This document shows positions 22,601 to 32,777 of a stretch of 64,000 bases of DNA, in pieces (within the stretch, counting starts at the first letter, position 1; the number at the start of each line of letters is the position of its first letter). The stretch lies in assembly GCF_965363235.1 (NCBI RefSeq), contig NC_134840.1:89106416-89170415 (forward strand), in the 5' to 3' direction. This DNA is from Mytilus galloprovincialis. Taxonomy: Eukaryota > Mollusca > Bivalvia > Mytilida > Mytilidae. The notes beneath the pieces were generated by a model, which was not told the origin of the DNA, made no database searches, and saw only the letters and a list, made by a program, of their open reading frames with translations. Made by a program: the position numbers and the translations under genes.

Positions 22601-24450
22601 GTTACCCGGGACAAACTTTTTTTTTGTCAATTCATAAAAATATCGTTATAAGTATAACAACTTTCTGTATTCTAAGATCTGCTATGACATCACAACATTG
22701 AATTCACCAAGGTACACTTAAGCTTTTATCTATAGATGTCTTATTAAAAATAATAATCACGGAATCTTAAAGTATTTTCTATGTTAAACATATATAATGT
22801 CTGAGATATTTTCTTATGCAAATAAGTTTAAAATTTTCATTTTTTTTTAAGATAATAGAGTAATCAGATATGTAATTTGACCCATATCTTGCGGTTCATC
22901 GATTTTCGGTAAAATCAAAGAAAAACCGGCAAGATTAACATTGTTAAATACTTCATTTATTTGTTATTCTGTTTATTTTATTATTTTGAGTTTATGCATT
23001 AAATATCAATTTCTAACATAACATGATTTTTTTTTACATTTAATAGTACTCCTTCTTGTCAAGAGTGTCATATTATAAGTTTTTAGTGCACTTAGGAGTC
23101 CTAATCAGTGTTAAGATACACTAACTTCATAAAATATTATTATATGAAATGATATATAGATTTCTGAACAAAAGAACAACCCAAATAATTACACACAAAA
23201 AAAGAACCATAGAGCATAAATCTTTAAAGATTTCTTGTTTATGAATGTTGAAAATTTGTTTCTTACTGTCAAACAGTCTCGAATTAATTTATTGATTATA
23301 AAATTCTTAAAAAAACACTTTTTCCCTGTTATGTCAACGTTTATTGGGGCCAGTTGTTATAGAAATTTAACTTCTGACACCTCTTAGCAATATTACAGGT
23401 AAACATGTGATCATCTAGCCACCTGTAATATGCATTTACCTAGTGTAAAAATCAAACCTTTTAGAGAAAAAATACAAATATACATGTATATGATAATAAA
23501 AGGTATTTTACTTTGTAAACGATAGAGAAAACAAAACTTTATTTATGTGTGGAACTTTTAAATTTTACAAGAAGCTTCAATATTCGAGGATTGAAAATTG
23601 GAAACTATGTTCCTCTTGTGTCCATTCTGTTGCACGAATAGTCCGATGCACTTTACCATCATAGTTAATACAAGGATGTGAAGTCCGAAATTTATTTTTT
23701 AAAACACCTGTTGAACATGTTTTAGAAAGGGTAACTTTTGCTTTAAGGAATTAACTTCAAGGAATTAACTTCCAAAGAAAAAAGTTGACCGCCAATCAAA
23801 ATCGATTTTACAATTGGCTAGCATTTCCGGTTTTATCTAAAATTATCGAATTTACGACTTGTGTTTTAATTCACTTGGTCGAGGTTAACTATCATTGTCG
23901 AAACAATTCACCTTGTCGACTGTAAATGCATTATCAAAGAAGTAACTATCATTGTCTGCGCGCGAGTCACATTAATTAGACGATCTATGATGGTCGACCG
24001 TAAAGTATACTTTACGCCGTACATCTATAATGGTCGACCGATAATCTATCATTGTCGCCGATAAACTGTGATTATCTATTAATGTGCTTTACGCGTTCCA
24101 TACACACTGTAATGATTTCATTTACCAGTATTAAAAAGATAAACATAACATCCCCGCCAAAATAGCTAATAAATATTCATGACTTTATAGATAAGAACAG
24201 CACGTGTAGCCATAAACTGAGAGTTGTAGATTTGTAGGATAACTGTACATATGTAGTTTTGAAAATATAGAATAGATACAAAAATATGTGTTTTTAATAT
24301 TAGTATCCGAGCAAGTAAAACACGGATCTATCACGAGGCCTTACAGTGTACTCCCAAGATTTCTTTAATAAATTTTATATACAACTTTTCATAGGCATCA
24401 TTGTCTTTAAATGACGAAATAATTCCCTAGCTAGTATATAGATTTCACTA
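22600..24450. other. AT-rich stretch upstream of ACSS1, with a GTCGAC-rich segment
   Basis: No gene is recognised. 23880-24075 holds repeated CTATNATNGTCGACCG and CATTGTCG words, including ATGGTCGACCGTAAAGTATA and TATAATGGTCGACCGATAAT, and the inverted word GTAAAGTATACTTTAC. This differs from the surrounding composition. Its nature is not known. Confidence 0.5.
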
Positions 24451-24469
24451 CAATAAAGGAGAATATGGG

Positions 24470-24739
24470 CTAGCCTACTAAGGAATCAAAAAGTTTTTCC
24501 AGAAGTTTACAAGGGTTATCTAACCCTATTGCTTTCTTTATTTTAAAATATGCTTTCCTAGCTTTTTCCATTAGCGAAGTCATGGCGACATCAAAAATGC
24601 CATTATATCTAACGTTTATACCCAAGTAACAATAAGTACCAACTGTCTCTAAGGTTTTGTCATTATAATAAAATTCGTTCAAAAAAGACTTTCCATTTGA
24701 ATTGAAAACCATTACTTTTGATATAAATATATAATACAT
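24470..24739 (-). pseudogene. LINE ORF2 fragment (post-RT region)
   Basis: The minus-strand frame gives MVFNSNGKSFLNEFYY, KTLETVGTYCYLGINV, then FDVAMTSLMEKARKAYFKIKKAI. The pattern LE-x-V-x-x-YxYLGI followed by LxxKARKAxF is the segment after the reverse transcriptase palm in RTE/CR1-type LINEs. Both ends are missing. It lies about 200 bp upstream of the ACSS1 start, on the opposite strand. Confidence 0.8.
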
Positions 24740-24950
24740 GAATATATGTTTCTGAAATAAGTCAGGTTTGGTTTATTAAAGTTTTCTTGTTGCTGAATAG
24801 TCTTTTTGACGCTTCTTTTCGCTATAAATTAGTGAGACCCATAATCTGATGTGTTCCTATAGAAGGAAATATATTATTATTAAAAGAAATCTGAAATGGC
24901 CAGATCAGTTGCTTTCCCCTAGACGGTAGATATCCTGTCATGACCTAGAT

Positions 24951-25287
24951 ATGTTTTCGACACAACAGAGGACTTTTTCGTTGACGAATGCAAGATTATT
25001 TGTAGCAAAACTCCATAAGTTGTCAGAAAGATATGTTTCACTTAGTAGTTCCAATCTATTCTCTTCAAAAGGAGTGACAACTACTTTGTTCCCTGAATTC
25101 GAGAAAGACAATACTTTAGATATACACCAGAACCTGTACGACTACAGTATTAACAGTTCAGAAACATTCTGGGCAACACTTGCAAGGTCCAGACTGAAAT
25201 GGTCGAAGGAATTTTCCCAGGTCAGTGATTGCAACTTCAATGAAGGAAAGATAAGATGGTTTATGGATGGACAACTAAATGCTTCAG
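24951..25287 (+). CDS. ACSS1: Acetyl-CoA synthetase, mitochondrial type: exon 1 (codons 1-112)
   Basis: Acetyl-CoA synthetase joins acetate, ATP and CoA into acetyl-CoA, AMP and pyrophosphate through an acetyl-AMP intermediate; the ACSS1 form acts in the mitochondrial matrix. The start ATG at 24951 is preceded in frame by a TAG at 24927-24929 with no other ATG between. The first 45 residues are rich in S, T, R, K and hydrophobic residues with only one acidic residue (Glu26), like a matrix-targeting peptide. From about residue 63 the text LYDYSINSSETFWATLARSR and KIRWFMDGQLNAS matches the N-terminal acetyl-CoA synthetase domain. The exon ends in phase 1 at CTTCAG|GTATGT. A 100 bp foldback MITE begins only 13 bases after the donor. 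The match to ACSS1 rather than cytosolic ACSS2 rests on WF-x-GQLN and on the leader. Confidence 0.9.
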
Positions 25288-25300
25288 GTATGTTTAATAG

Positions 25301-25400
25301 TAGTCCGAGATTACTCTGACGTCCAACGGCTGTTTTGCCAGACACGGCCCCAGTTTGTCTGGCAAAATAGCCGTTGGACGTCAGAGTAATCTTGGACTAT
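25301..25400. mobile_element. Foldback MITE with TAGTCCGAGATTACTC ends, copy 1
   Basis: TA is followed by GTCCGAGATTACTCTGACGT and CCAACGGCTGTTTTGCCAGA. The complement follows after a short loop and ends in CTTGGAC and TA. The arms are about 43 bp with two or three mismatches. A second copy lies at 35619-35723. TA on both sides fits a Tc1/mariner-type target, but this is tentative. Confidence 0.85.
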
Positions 25401-25409
25401 ATAGAAACC

Positions 25410-26470
25410 GCTGACGTTAGGAAATTATTTAACTTTCTTGCTGCAGCCAGAAATTTGTATTGTCCAATGTCTTCACTGTGGTGTCCTTATATGTTTTTGT
25501 ACATTGTGACATGTTTGTCAGTTTCTTTATATCTATTTGGAACAACAACAACACTCCAATGTGACAAAATTATGTATAACAAATTCAAAGTCTATTTGAA
25601 AGTTCAAATTTCATAGTTGTAATCTTGAACTAATTAAATTAAACCTACCTGTTTAGCCATTTTTAATTAATGTCAAAAATACTCATTACTAGAGTTGTTG
25701 AGAAAAATTCTGAAGGATTTTATGAAGTATAGCTACAATGTTTATCATCTGACTGTCAGACACCAGATCTGTCATGTTTTTTTTGTCATATTTATTACCA
25801 ACAAGCAAGTTAATATTATAATGGCTCTTATTTAAAATGGTTGTTCAAAATCTATTTATTCAATATTCTATTGACAATTCTTTTTATACATCCTTGATAC
25901 ATAAAGATGAAAACAGTCTTAACTTTATACATTTAATTCCAAATTTTGAAAACTGCATTTTACAATGTACAATGTATTATTTTCAAAAAAATAACGTCAT
26001 TTGTAGAAAATCCAGTGCCAATCTGAAAAAAATCATAATGTTACAATATCAGCACATAAAACACCAACCTCAAACTATTTACTAGTTATTTTTAGTACTG
26101 AAATTTATCAAATAATTTTTTTTATGATTCAAGCAATCTGACACCAGAGCCAGAACTTTCGAAAATACTAAATTCAGGATTTTATAAAAAAAATCAAATA
26201 TTTATTGCCATATAAACATATACATGTAAACGAATATGGGCTGTGACATTACACGGGAAGTCAAGGAAAAACATTTCATTTTTAAATTTAAATCACGATT
26301 GAATGCAAACTATACATTTTCTATTGTGTAATCATGACGTTCCATACTTCTATATATAGACTTAGTGTAATACGATTTATCTCCCTTTATATACTCAACT
26401 ACAGCTATGATGTTACATACCTACCATTACATAGTTACGTTAATCATGTATAGTTTCACCTAAAGATTGT
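25410..26470. other. ACSS1 intron 1, no recognised feature except a LINE tail
   Basis: AT-rich. At 26180-26225 there is TTTATTGCCATATAAACATA, like the LINE 3' end at 10100 on the minus strand. The frames in this stretch have no family features. Confidence 0.5.
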
Positions 26471-26477
26471 TATTTAA

Positions 26478-26868
26478 GGATGTCTGCTGCTCTAATTTAA
26501 AATAACAAGGATTTCATGTGATTGCTTAAAATGAAAACAACTTTGATATTTAAAAAAAATGAAGTAATAAAATCGATAGTCTCGTGTGTAGTTTTCAAAA
26601 TACGAGACATTTAGAAAATGGCGGGAAAAGGGTTTTCTTCAGACTTTACTATTTGTTAACATTGGAATTGTTTTTTACCCTTTAAACCAAGAAAAAATAA
26701 CAAGGATTTCATGACAAAAATTCAAATGGTCATCAATGATCTATTGAACAGATTTATGAAGACAAAAGTGGGGTCTCGTGTAAAAAATATTTTAATACAT
26801 TTGTATGGATAAAACCTGAGAAAATCGAAAATATGACAAGAATTCAAAAACATGACCAGCAGACATCC
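26478..26868. mobile_element. 391 bp MITE flanked by TTAA
   Basis: TTAA at 26474-26477 is followed by GGATGTCTGCTG. At the other end CAGCAGACATCC is followed by TTAA at 26869-26872. The interior contains two AATAACAAGGATTTCATG words and two GTCTCGTGT words. TTAA target duplications are typical of piggyBac and Kolobok elements. No transposase is present. Confidence 0.85.
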
Positions 26869-26946
26869 TTAAAGCATGAAAGTACTAGTGAATTAAAACT
26901 ATTCATACCGGAAATGTTGGATTTATTAGTAATCTATAGATATATA

Positions 26947-27732
26947 CTAGAACACACCCGTGATATGGCGGGTCCGTGACTGAATTGAAGTATATAACAA
27001 TGCGTAAGCCTTATTTTAGTATTGGTGTTGTCATCTGATAAAGTCATGCCGATTATAAGATACACAGTTTTCTTTGCTTTCAAATCTTTCTGTTTGAACC
27101 CGTCGACCTGGAACTTATCAATTATTGGTAATATTAATTATTTGGAAAACAAAAGGTCCTGGAATGGAGTATTTTTTAATTAACAGCATTGTCCTATATT
27201 AGTTATAAATAAAGTTGAATTCTTTGATTCACTGTTTTACGTCATCAGTGCCCGCTAAAAAATTGAAAACTGTACCTATATGCCTTATTTCAAGGACGTA
27301 TAACTAACGTCCTTGCTTATTTGAAGTCCAGATATTTAGTATTCGTATTGTTATCTTAGAAAGTCTTACTGATTAAATTACTACAATAGGGAACAATTTG
27401 ACAATGATTGAATTTAGTAGTGTCAACCCTGTGATTATGAACCGTGTATATAGCAAAATCCTAAATACACCGTTTGGTGGTGCACCTGTCAGATGCGAAA
27501 CATACAATAGGTAACAGGTGAATATACTATTGGTATCGGTATCGGATTCGACCCGGGACTTGTTAATTATTGGAAATATTAATTATGTGGAAAACAAAAG
27601 GGTCTGGAGTGTTGTCATGTTTAATCTACACCATTGTCCTTAATTAGCTATATGTAAAGTTGAATTCTTTGATTTGTCGTTTTTACCCCATGACGGCTGA
27701 CAAATTGGACCTCGCTATTTTAGTATTATAGA
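26947..27732 (-). mobile_element. Canonical non-autonomous Helitron, copy A (786 bp)
   Basis: Read on minus it starts A|TCTATAATACTAAAATA and ends with the hairpin ACCCGCCATATCACGGGT, then GTGTTCTAG|T. The 5' TC, 3' CTAG (CTRR), hairpin about 10 bases before the end and insertion between A and T are the full set of canonical Helitron marks. Two related core units (GTATTGGTGTTGTCATCT and GTATTCGTATTGTTATCT) lie inside. A second copy at 41983-44671 has the same ends. No Rep/helicase ORF. Confidence 0.9.
27291..27315. mobile_element. 25 bp solo palindrome CAAGGACG...CGTCCTTG
   Basis: CAAGGACGT / ACGTCCTTG around ATAACTA, placed between two CTTATTT words, as if it had a 7 bp target duplication. 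The sister Helitron copy (near 42277-42300) lacks it. The same word starts the 12487-12647 element. Confidence 0.6.
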
Positions 27733-27744
27733 TATTTGAATTAT

Positions 27745-27780
27745 ATTTGAAATATATATATATATATATATACACACATA
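27745..27780. repeat. (TA)n/(CA) microsatellite
   Basis: About 12 AT dinucleotides followed by ACACACAT, right after Helitron copy A. Confidence 0.9.
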
Positions 27781-27959
27781 ACTCAATTTATATTTCATAT
27801 TTTTTGTCAAATGTATTTCTATTTTTATTTTTTTCTATTGTCTATTGCAATTGTGTGATAAAAAATCAATGTACAGATTATGCCTGTAATGGGTCCACTA
27901 TTGGGAATAAAATATATATCTATCTTATAATACACACACATATATTATATATTTACACA

Positions 27960-28210
27960 AATTAGGCTGTTAGTTTTCTTGTTTGAATAGTTTTACATTG
28001 TCATTTCTGGGCATTTTATAGCTGACTGTGCGATATGGACTTTGCTCATTGTTGAAGGCAGTACAGTGACCTTAAGTTGCTAATTTCTGTGTTATTTTTG
28101 TCTCTTGTGAAGAGTTGTCTCATTGGCAATCATATATATGGGGTCAATAAATTACATATGGGGTGAGAGGGAAGCTCCAATCCCCATATGGAATTTACAG
28201 ACCCATATAT
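27960..28210 (+). repeat. Mytilus-type 380 bp repeat, end part, with an adjoining hairpin
   Basis: 27960-28135 has TTACATTGTCATTTCTGGGC to GTCTCATTGGCAATCATATA. It runs into an imperfect inverted repeat (ATATATGGGGTCAATAAATT / AATTTACAGACCCATATATA) with an inner ATATGGGG/CCCCATAT pair at 28133-28201. Confidence 0.75.
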
Positions 28211-29180
28211 ATCGTGTTAGGTCACTAGCACACCTTGTAACGAATTTATCTTACCGACTATCTTCACGTGGTATTATGACTAGTAGCCTATCAAAATGAT
28301 TACAATATTTAGAACCTTCTTCCATTTGTCTATACAGAAAGCAAATGCCCACAATAACAACTATTAAACTTTAATTTCTTTTATGAATTTATGTCAATTG
28401 TTGACTACATGTATCAATTTCTTTGTCTTTGATACCTTCTAGATTTTTTGTTTTGAAAGTGAATTAACTCCTTAATGCCAACGATAACAACTTGTTAGCT
28501 TTTAGAATTATGTTTATTTTAATTTATTTCATCCTTTCATCATCCATGTCATTAATTTCTTCGTCTGTTAAATCCCCTCAGTTTTTTCCTTAGCACAGTG
28601 TTGTTTTTATAAAGGGTTGTACCAGTTTTTTGTTTTGAAAGGGAAGTAGCTCCTTACTAACCCCAAATGCAGTCTAATTTATTCTGAAGTTTTTATATTA
28701 TTTATTTGACATTCAGAATTTTTTTTCTTAATAGTCTTATAATTGAAAAAAAAAATGTGAGAATCACATATAAGTGTTGTTCAGTTTTTAAGTCAGATTT
28801 TTAACTAAATAGATTGATAAGTAATTACTTTGTTAAACAAAAACAAAAATGTGTGAAAAATCTTTCTTAGACAGGTTCATTTAGAACATACTCAACCCTT
28901 CTCGTCCAATGAAAAGTCAGTCATGGCAATTAATCAGACTAAATGTATAATAAAACAGTCTAGGGACAATGCCACTCTTACATATGTTATCTAAGTAGCA
29001 AAATATTGCATATATTTAGACAGTATACATTGTTTTTACTACTAAAATCATTTTCAATCTACTGACGAGCATACTGGGTACAGTAGAATAATTATAAAAT
29101 TTAAAAAAATTGACCAATTTTTAATTTATTTATGATTTATTTATTTATATTATGTTTAATATAATGGCTTCACATCTAAG
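28210..29180. other. ACSS1 intron 1, AT-rich, nothing recognised
   Basis: Two GGGAAGTAGCTCCTTA / GTGAATTAACTCCTTA-like words recur near 28460 and 28645, suggesting diverged tandem units. No gene. Confidence 0.5.
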
Positions 29181-29195
29181 TTGTCTAAATGGCAG

Positions 29196-29993
29196 TAGTC
29201 CTTTTGCGCCAATTACTGTTTTTCAGGGGTATCATTTCCGCCAAATTTTGTTTTCCAAATGTATGAATTGCGCCAATATTCGGAACTCATTTGCGCCAAT
29301 TTACCTGTACACGTATCTATCATAAATATTAATGATTTAATATTAATTCTTATGTTTGGCTTAAAAGGTATCATACTTACGGAAATATTTCACCATGAAG
29401 ATGAGCATCTGGAGAGAAATGACTTGAAATGCATTAGACAGTCCATGCAGAGATAGAGAAGAAAACGTATTGCTTTGCTGAATATTTAATACAAGATATG
29501 CCAAAAGAGAAGAAAATAGAAGTTTTTGCTAAATAAGTTTTAGCCACATATGTTGATGACACTGTGATGTGTTTCAACCATCATCAGTATGGGCTGAAAC
29601 TCTATCTATCAGTAATGAAACAGAAGCGTTCCAAAGGAATTATTATGAACTGTTTATGCATTTCATCCTTTAATGTTTGTCTTTTTGGACAATAAAGTGA
29701 AGTTGTTACAAGCTACAGCCTACTACATACTTCAAATTAGGAAGTACCCATGCAGAAGCAGTAAGAAGAAAGTATGTTTCAGAAAAGGAAACATTTGCTG
29801 TGTAAACTGTGGGTTTCAATTCCGAATAAAGGAGGAGGGAAGTTGTTTTTCTTCTAATTGGCGCAATCGTATGTTTTATTTTTTGGCGCAAATGATGTCA
29901 TGTAATTTTAAAACAGGTGGCACAAACGTAGCATTGGAGAAAAAAAGTTGTGGCGCAAAAGGACACATCTTTGGCGCAAACAGATCTCTCCCA
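29196..29993. mobile_element. GCGCCAA-element, copy A
   Basis: The left side (29196-29310) carries four TTTGCGCCAA-like words in one orientation. The right side (29860-29990) carries five TTGGCGCAAA words in the opposite orientation, and TAGTCCTTTTGCGCCA is mirrored by TGGCGCAAAAGGAC. The interior has frame remnants (HHEDEHLERNDLKCIRQSMQ and a cysteine-containing VCFRKGNICCVNCGF) that I cannot assign. Copy B lies at 46085-48421. Confidence 0.7.
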
Positions 29994-30555
29994 TCTAAAT
30001 ACCCCTTAATATTTTGGCAAGTTAATAGGAACACATTCCCTCTTCTATCAACACAGATCTTATGATCAAGCAATACCTACCACATCAGCTCCTGTGGAAA
30101 CAAAGTGTTCAAACCAGAGAGATGCAGACTAAATAACAAAACATTAAAAGTACAAACGATGATCAAATGCAAGTATGTTTCAGAAAAGGAAACATTTGCT
30201 GTGTAAACTGTGGGTTTCAAGTCCGAATAAAGGAGGAGGGAAGTTGTTTCTTCTAATTGGCGCAATCGTATGTTTTATTTTTTGGCGCAAATGATGTCAT
30301 GTAATTTTAAAACAGGTGGCGCAAACGTAGCATTGGAGAAAAAAAGTTGTGGCGCAAAAGGACGCATCTTTGGCGCAAACAGATCTCTCCCATCTAAATA
30401 CCCCTTATTATTTTGGCAAGTTAATAGGAACACATTCCCTCTCCTATCAACACAGATCTTATGATCAAGCAATACCTACCACATCAGCTCCTGTGGAAAC
30501 AAAGTGTTCAACCCAGAGAGATGCAGACTAAATAACAAAACATTAAAAGTACAAA
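29771..30555. repeat. Tandem duplication of about 401 bp within the GCGCCAA-element
   Basis: AGTATGTTTCAGAAAAGGAA occurs at 29773 and 30173, and the following 380 bp match with a few substitutions and one missing base (GTTGTTTTTC versus GTTGTTTC). Each unit carries the right half of the element with its GGCGCAAA words. The mirrored 65-residue minus frames at 29876 and 30275 are a consequence of this copy. Confidence 0.9.
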
Positions 30556-30639
30556 GGATGATCAGATGCAATGTTAAAACTATGCTGTAAGCCTACATGA
30601 ATGAATATTTTACACATGCTATGTATACATGATGGACAT

Positions 30640-30990
30640 GTAATATATAACAGGCTAATACTGAATTTGGAATTATTTTTAATTATGGAATTTGCATAAA
30701 TTCTTGTGCTTGAATTTTTTTTATAAATTCCATGTTTATTTGGTATTATAATGTTTGAGCGGTTCCTAACACTTTCCATACAATGTATTTTGTATAGATA
30801 GTGTTGTGCGCGGAACAGTACATTCTATTGAAAATGTACTATCTTCTTTGTAAAAGAAAGTGTTGTGCACAGCACAGCACAATTAAGTAGAGAATAAACA
30901 TGGAATTTATTAAAAATTTCAAGCAGAAGAAATCATGCAAATTCCATAATTAAAAATAATTCCAAGTTCAAATAATAGCCTGTTATATAT
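30640..30990. mobile_element. MITE with about 105 bp terminal inverted repeats
   Basis: 30640-30742 (TAATATATAACAGGCTA ... GGAATTATTTTTAATTATGG ... AAATTCCATGTTTAT) is mirrored at 30890-30990. The centre holds two GTGTTGTGC-G/A words with AAAATGTACTAT. No coding sequence. Confidence 0.8.
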
Positions 30991-30994
30991 TATT

Positions 30995-31195
30995 TTAAGT
31001 TTAAAAAAGTTATGATGAAATGTAATGTGTAATTTAATTATTTATTTTAGTAAAGTAATTGTACTAAATAATTTAGTTAATTACATTTAAAAAACTGTGT
31101 AATGTGTAATAAGTGTAATTGATCATTTTTGCAATGTAATGTGTAATTTAATTAGTTACATTCCAATGTAATTGACCCCAAGTCTGACGTGTAGT
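30995..31195. repeat. GTAATGTGTAATTTAATTA repeats
   Basis: Four variants of GTAATGTGTAAT or GTAATTGA lie within 200 bp, ending ATTGACCCCAAGTCTG. This looks like the subterminal region of a DNA transposon; its partner was not found. Confidence 0.45.
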
Positions 31196-31287
31196 CCTTT
31201 AACCAATCATATCTCTATAAATCTATAGGAGGTAAGATAACTTATAATATCTTCTAACCTTCAAAGTGACAAAGGATGGAGCAAGGA

Positions 31288-31500
31288 TGTACTGTGGATT
31301 CATTTATTTTCCTGGGTACCAATTTTCATGGATTGAGGAAAACTTGCATATTCGTGGATATTTAAATTCGTGGTTTTGGGAAAGTTTGCATATATTCCTT
31401 TAGAAAATTTGTATTTTTTGAAAATTTCAATTCGTGGTTCTCCCATTTCTACGAAATCCACGAAAATTGATATCCAACGAATATCAATGAATCTACAATA
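31288..31500. mobile_element. 213 bp MITE with about 43 bp inverted ends
   Basis: TA, CTGTGGATTCATT, then TACCAATTTTCATGG on the left; CCACGAAAATTGATATCC, then AATGAATCTACAA, TA on the right. Inner ATTCGTGG words alternate in orientation. A related larger pair of ends is at 51945 and 52625-52665. A Tc1/mariner-type origin is possible. Confidence 0.75.
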
Positions 31501-31789
31501 TTAACTCTGACTTATTTCTCAATTCCACCCAACAGAAGGTAATATTATAATGATATTTTTCTGACAGAAATCTGAGGAAGATGCTCCTGGTAAACCCTAT
31601 GGCTTAGTCAACATATTTGTACAAAAGTTATCACTAGAACCTCTCAATAAATGTTGTTGTGGATTTTTCAAGTAAAACATCAATTGCATTAATTAGTATT
31701 AATGATCAGATCACGACTGACTTGGCGTTTACTTTTTTGCCTTTTTACCCTTATTTGACCCTTATTTCAGTACACCCACTTGGGGCTAT

Positions 31790-31845
31790 ACATAAAAAAA
31801 CGATAGCGTGTGTGGGGCATTCATGTACTATGGACACATTCTTGT
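31790..31845 (+). mobile_element. Solo 3' end of Helitron-like family E
   Basis: TGTGGGGCATTCATGTACTA and TGGACACATTCTTGT match the end of the element at 33424-33700. The 5' part is absent. Confidence 0.6.
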
Positions 31846-31949
31846 CGTCATTTATTTCGAAAACTGTAATATATACATATAAACTTTGGAGGAGACCCAC
31901 ATGTAGCATCTGGCTGTTGGCAATCCTCTTTAAATAAATAAAGAATTAA

Positions 31950-32432
31950 ATATAAACTTTAAAAATCAAACATGATCAGCAAGATAATATCTGTGAATAG
32001 GTACGCATAGCTATGCATTGTCAATTATCTACATATTATAGCTTTTATTGCTCCTAAACAACTTTTTGCTGCAAATATGAGCAGAAACTAGAGAAGAAAA
32101 AGATATACTGGAAACATACAATATGATCAGCAATACAAGTTCAACAAAAACGTGATTTAAGTTATGAATTATATTCTACTTACATGTTACTTAAACAAAA
32201 ACGTGATTTAAACTATGAATTATATTCTACTTACATGTTTATACTTATATCTATACTCAATGATGTTAGAGAGTGATAATTGTTGAGAATGAACATAGAC
32301 CTAGGTGAGAGACATGGGCTCTATAGATCCTTTATATTCAATTATGATGTGATTGATTTTGTTGAAAAACAAAATGATCACACATTATTTATTATTTCAA
32401 AATACTTTGCAACATTCTTTTATATATTGCAG
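31950..32432. repeat. Intron 1 end with a 51 bp direct repeat
   Basis: ACAAAAACGTGATTTAA, TATGAATTATATTCTACTTA and CATGTT occur twice in a row at about 32140-32190 and 32191-32240. The rest is plain AT-rich intron ending in the acceptor TATATATTGCAG. Confidence 0.7.
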
Positions 32433-32529
32433 TTAATTGTGTTGACAGACATTTAGAAAAGAATGGTGATGATGTAGCTTTAATATGGGAAAAAGATGAA
32501 CCTGGCACAGAAGAATTTATTACATACAG
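32433..32529 (+). CDS. ACSS1: ACSS1 exon 2 (codons 113-145)
   Basis: Acceptor TTGCAG at 32427-32432; donor CAG|GTACAA. Its first two bases complete the valine codon begun in exon 1, which gives NAS-VNCVDRHLEKNGDDVALI, then WEKDEPGTEEFITYR. This is the conserved N-terminal domain stretch of acetyl-CoA synthetases, where the WExDEPG block precedes the adenylate-forming core. It ends in phase 2, with AG left for the next exon. The exon is short (97 bp) and sits about 60 bp before a family B Helitron-like element. Confidence 0.93.
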
Positions 32530-32777
32530 GTACAATAAGATTTGATTATATTTGATGGAAGACCTGCTGTTAATGCAATTTTCAGCAATAGTGCTTGATT
32601 TATGTTCTTATGTTTGATTGGCTTATATCTCAAAACTAAAGCTTTTAGAGCAAACCTGACATGGGGTAGAATTGTTCAATTGGTCAAAATCTATCAGCCC
32701 TGAAATATTCAGACGAATAGAACAACCAATTGTTGGGTTGCTGCCACTAAATTGAAAGTTTTAAGGAAATTTTGCAG

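Noticed and set aside
29876..30472. Two near-identical 65-residue minus ORFs
   Set aside because: Produced by the 401 bp tandem duplication inside the GCGCCAA-element.
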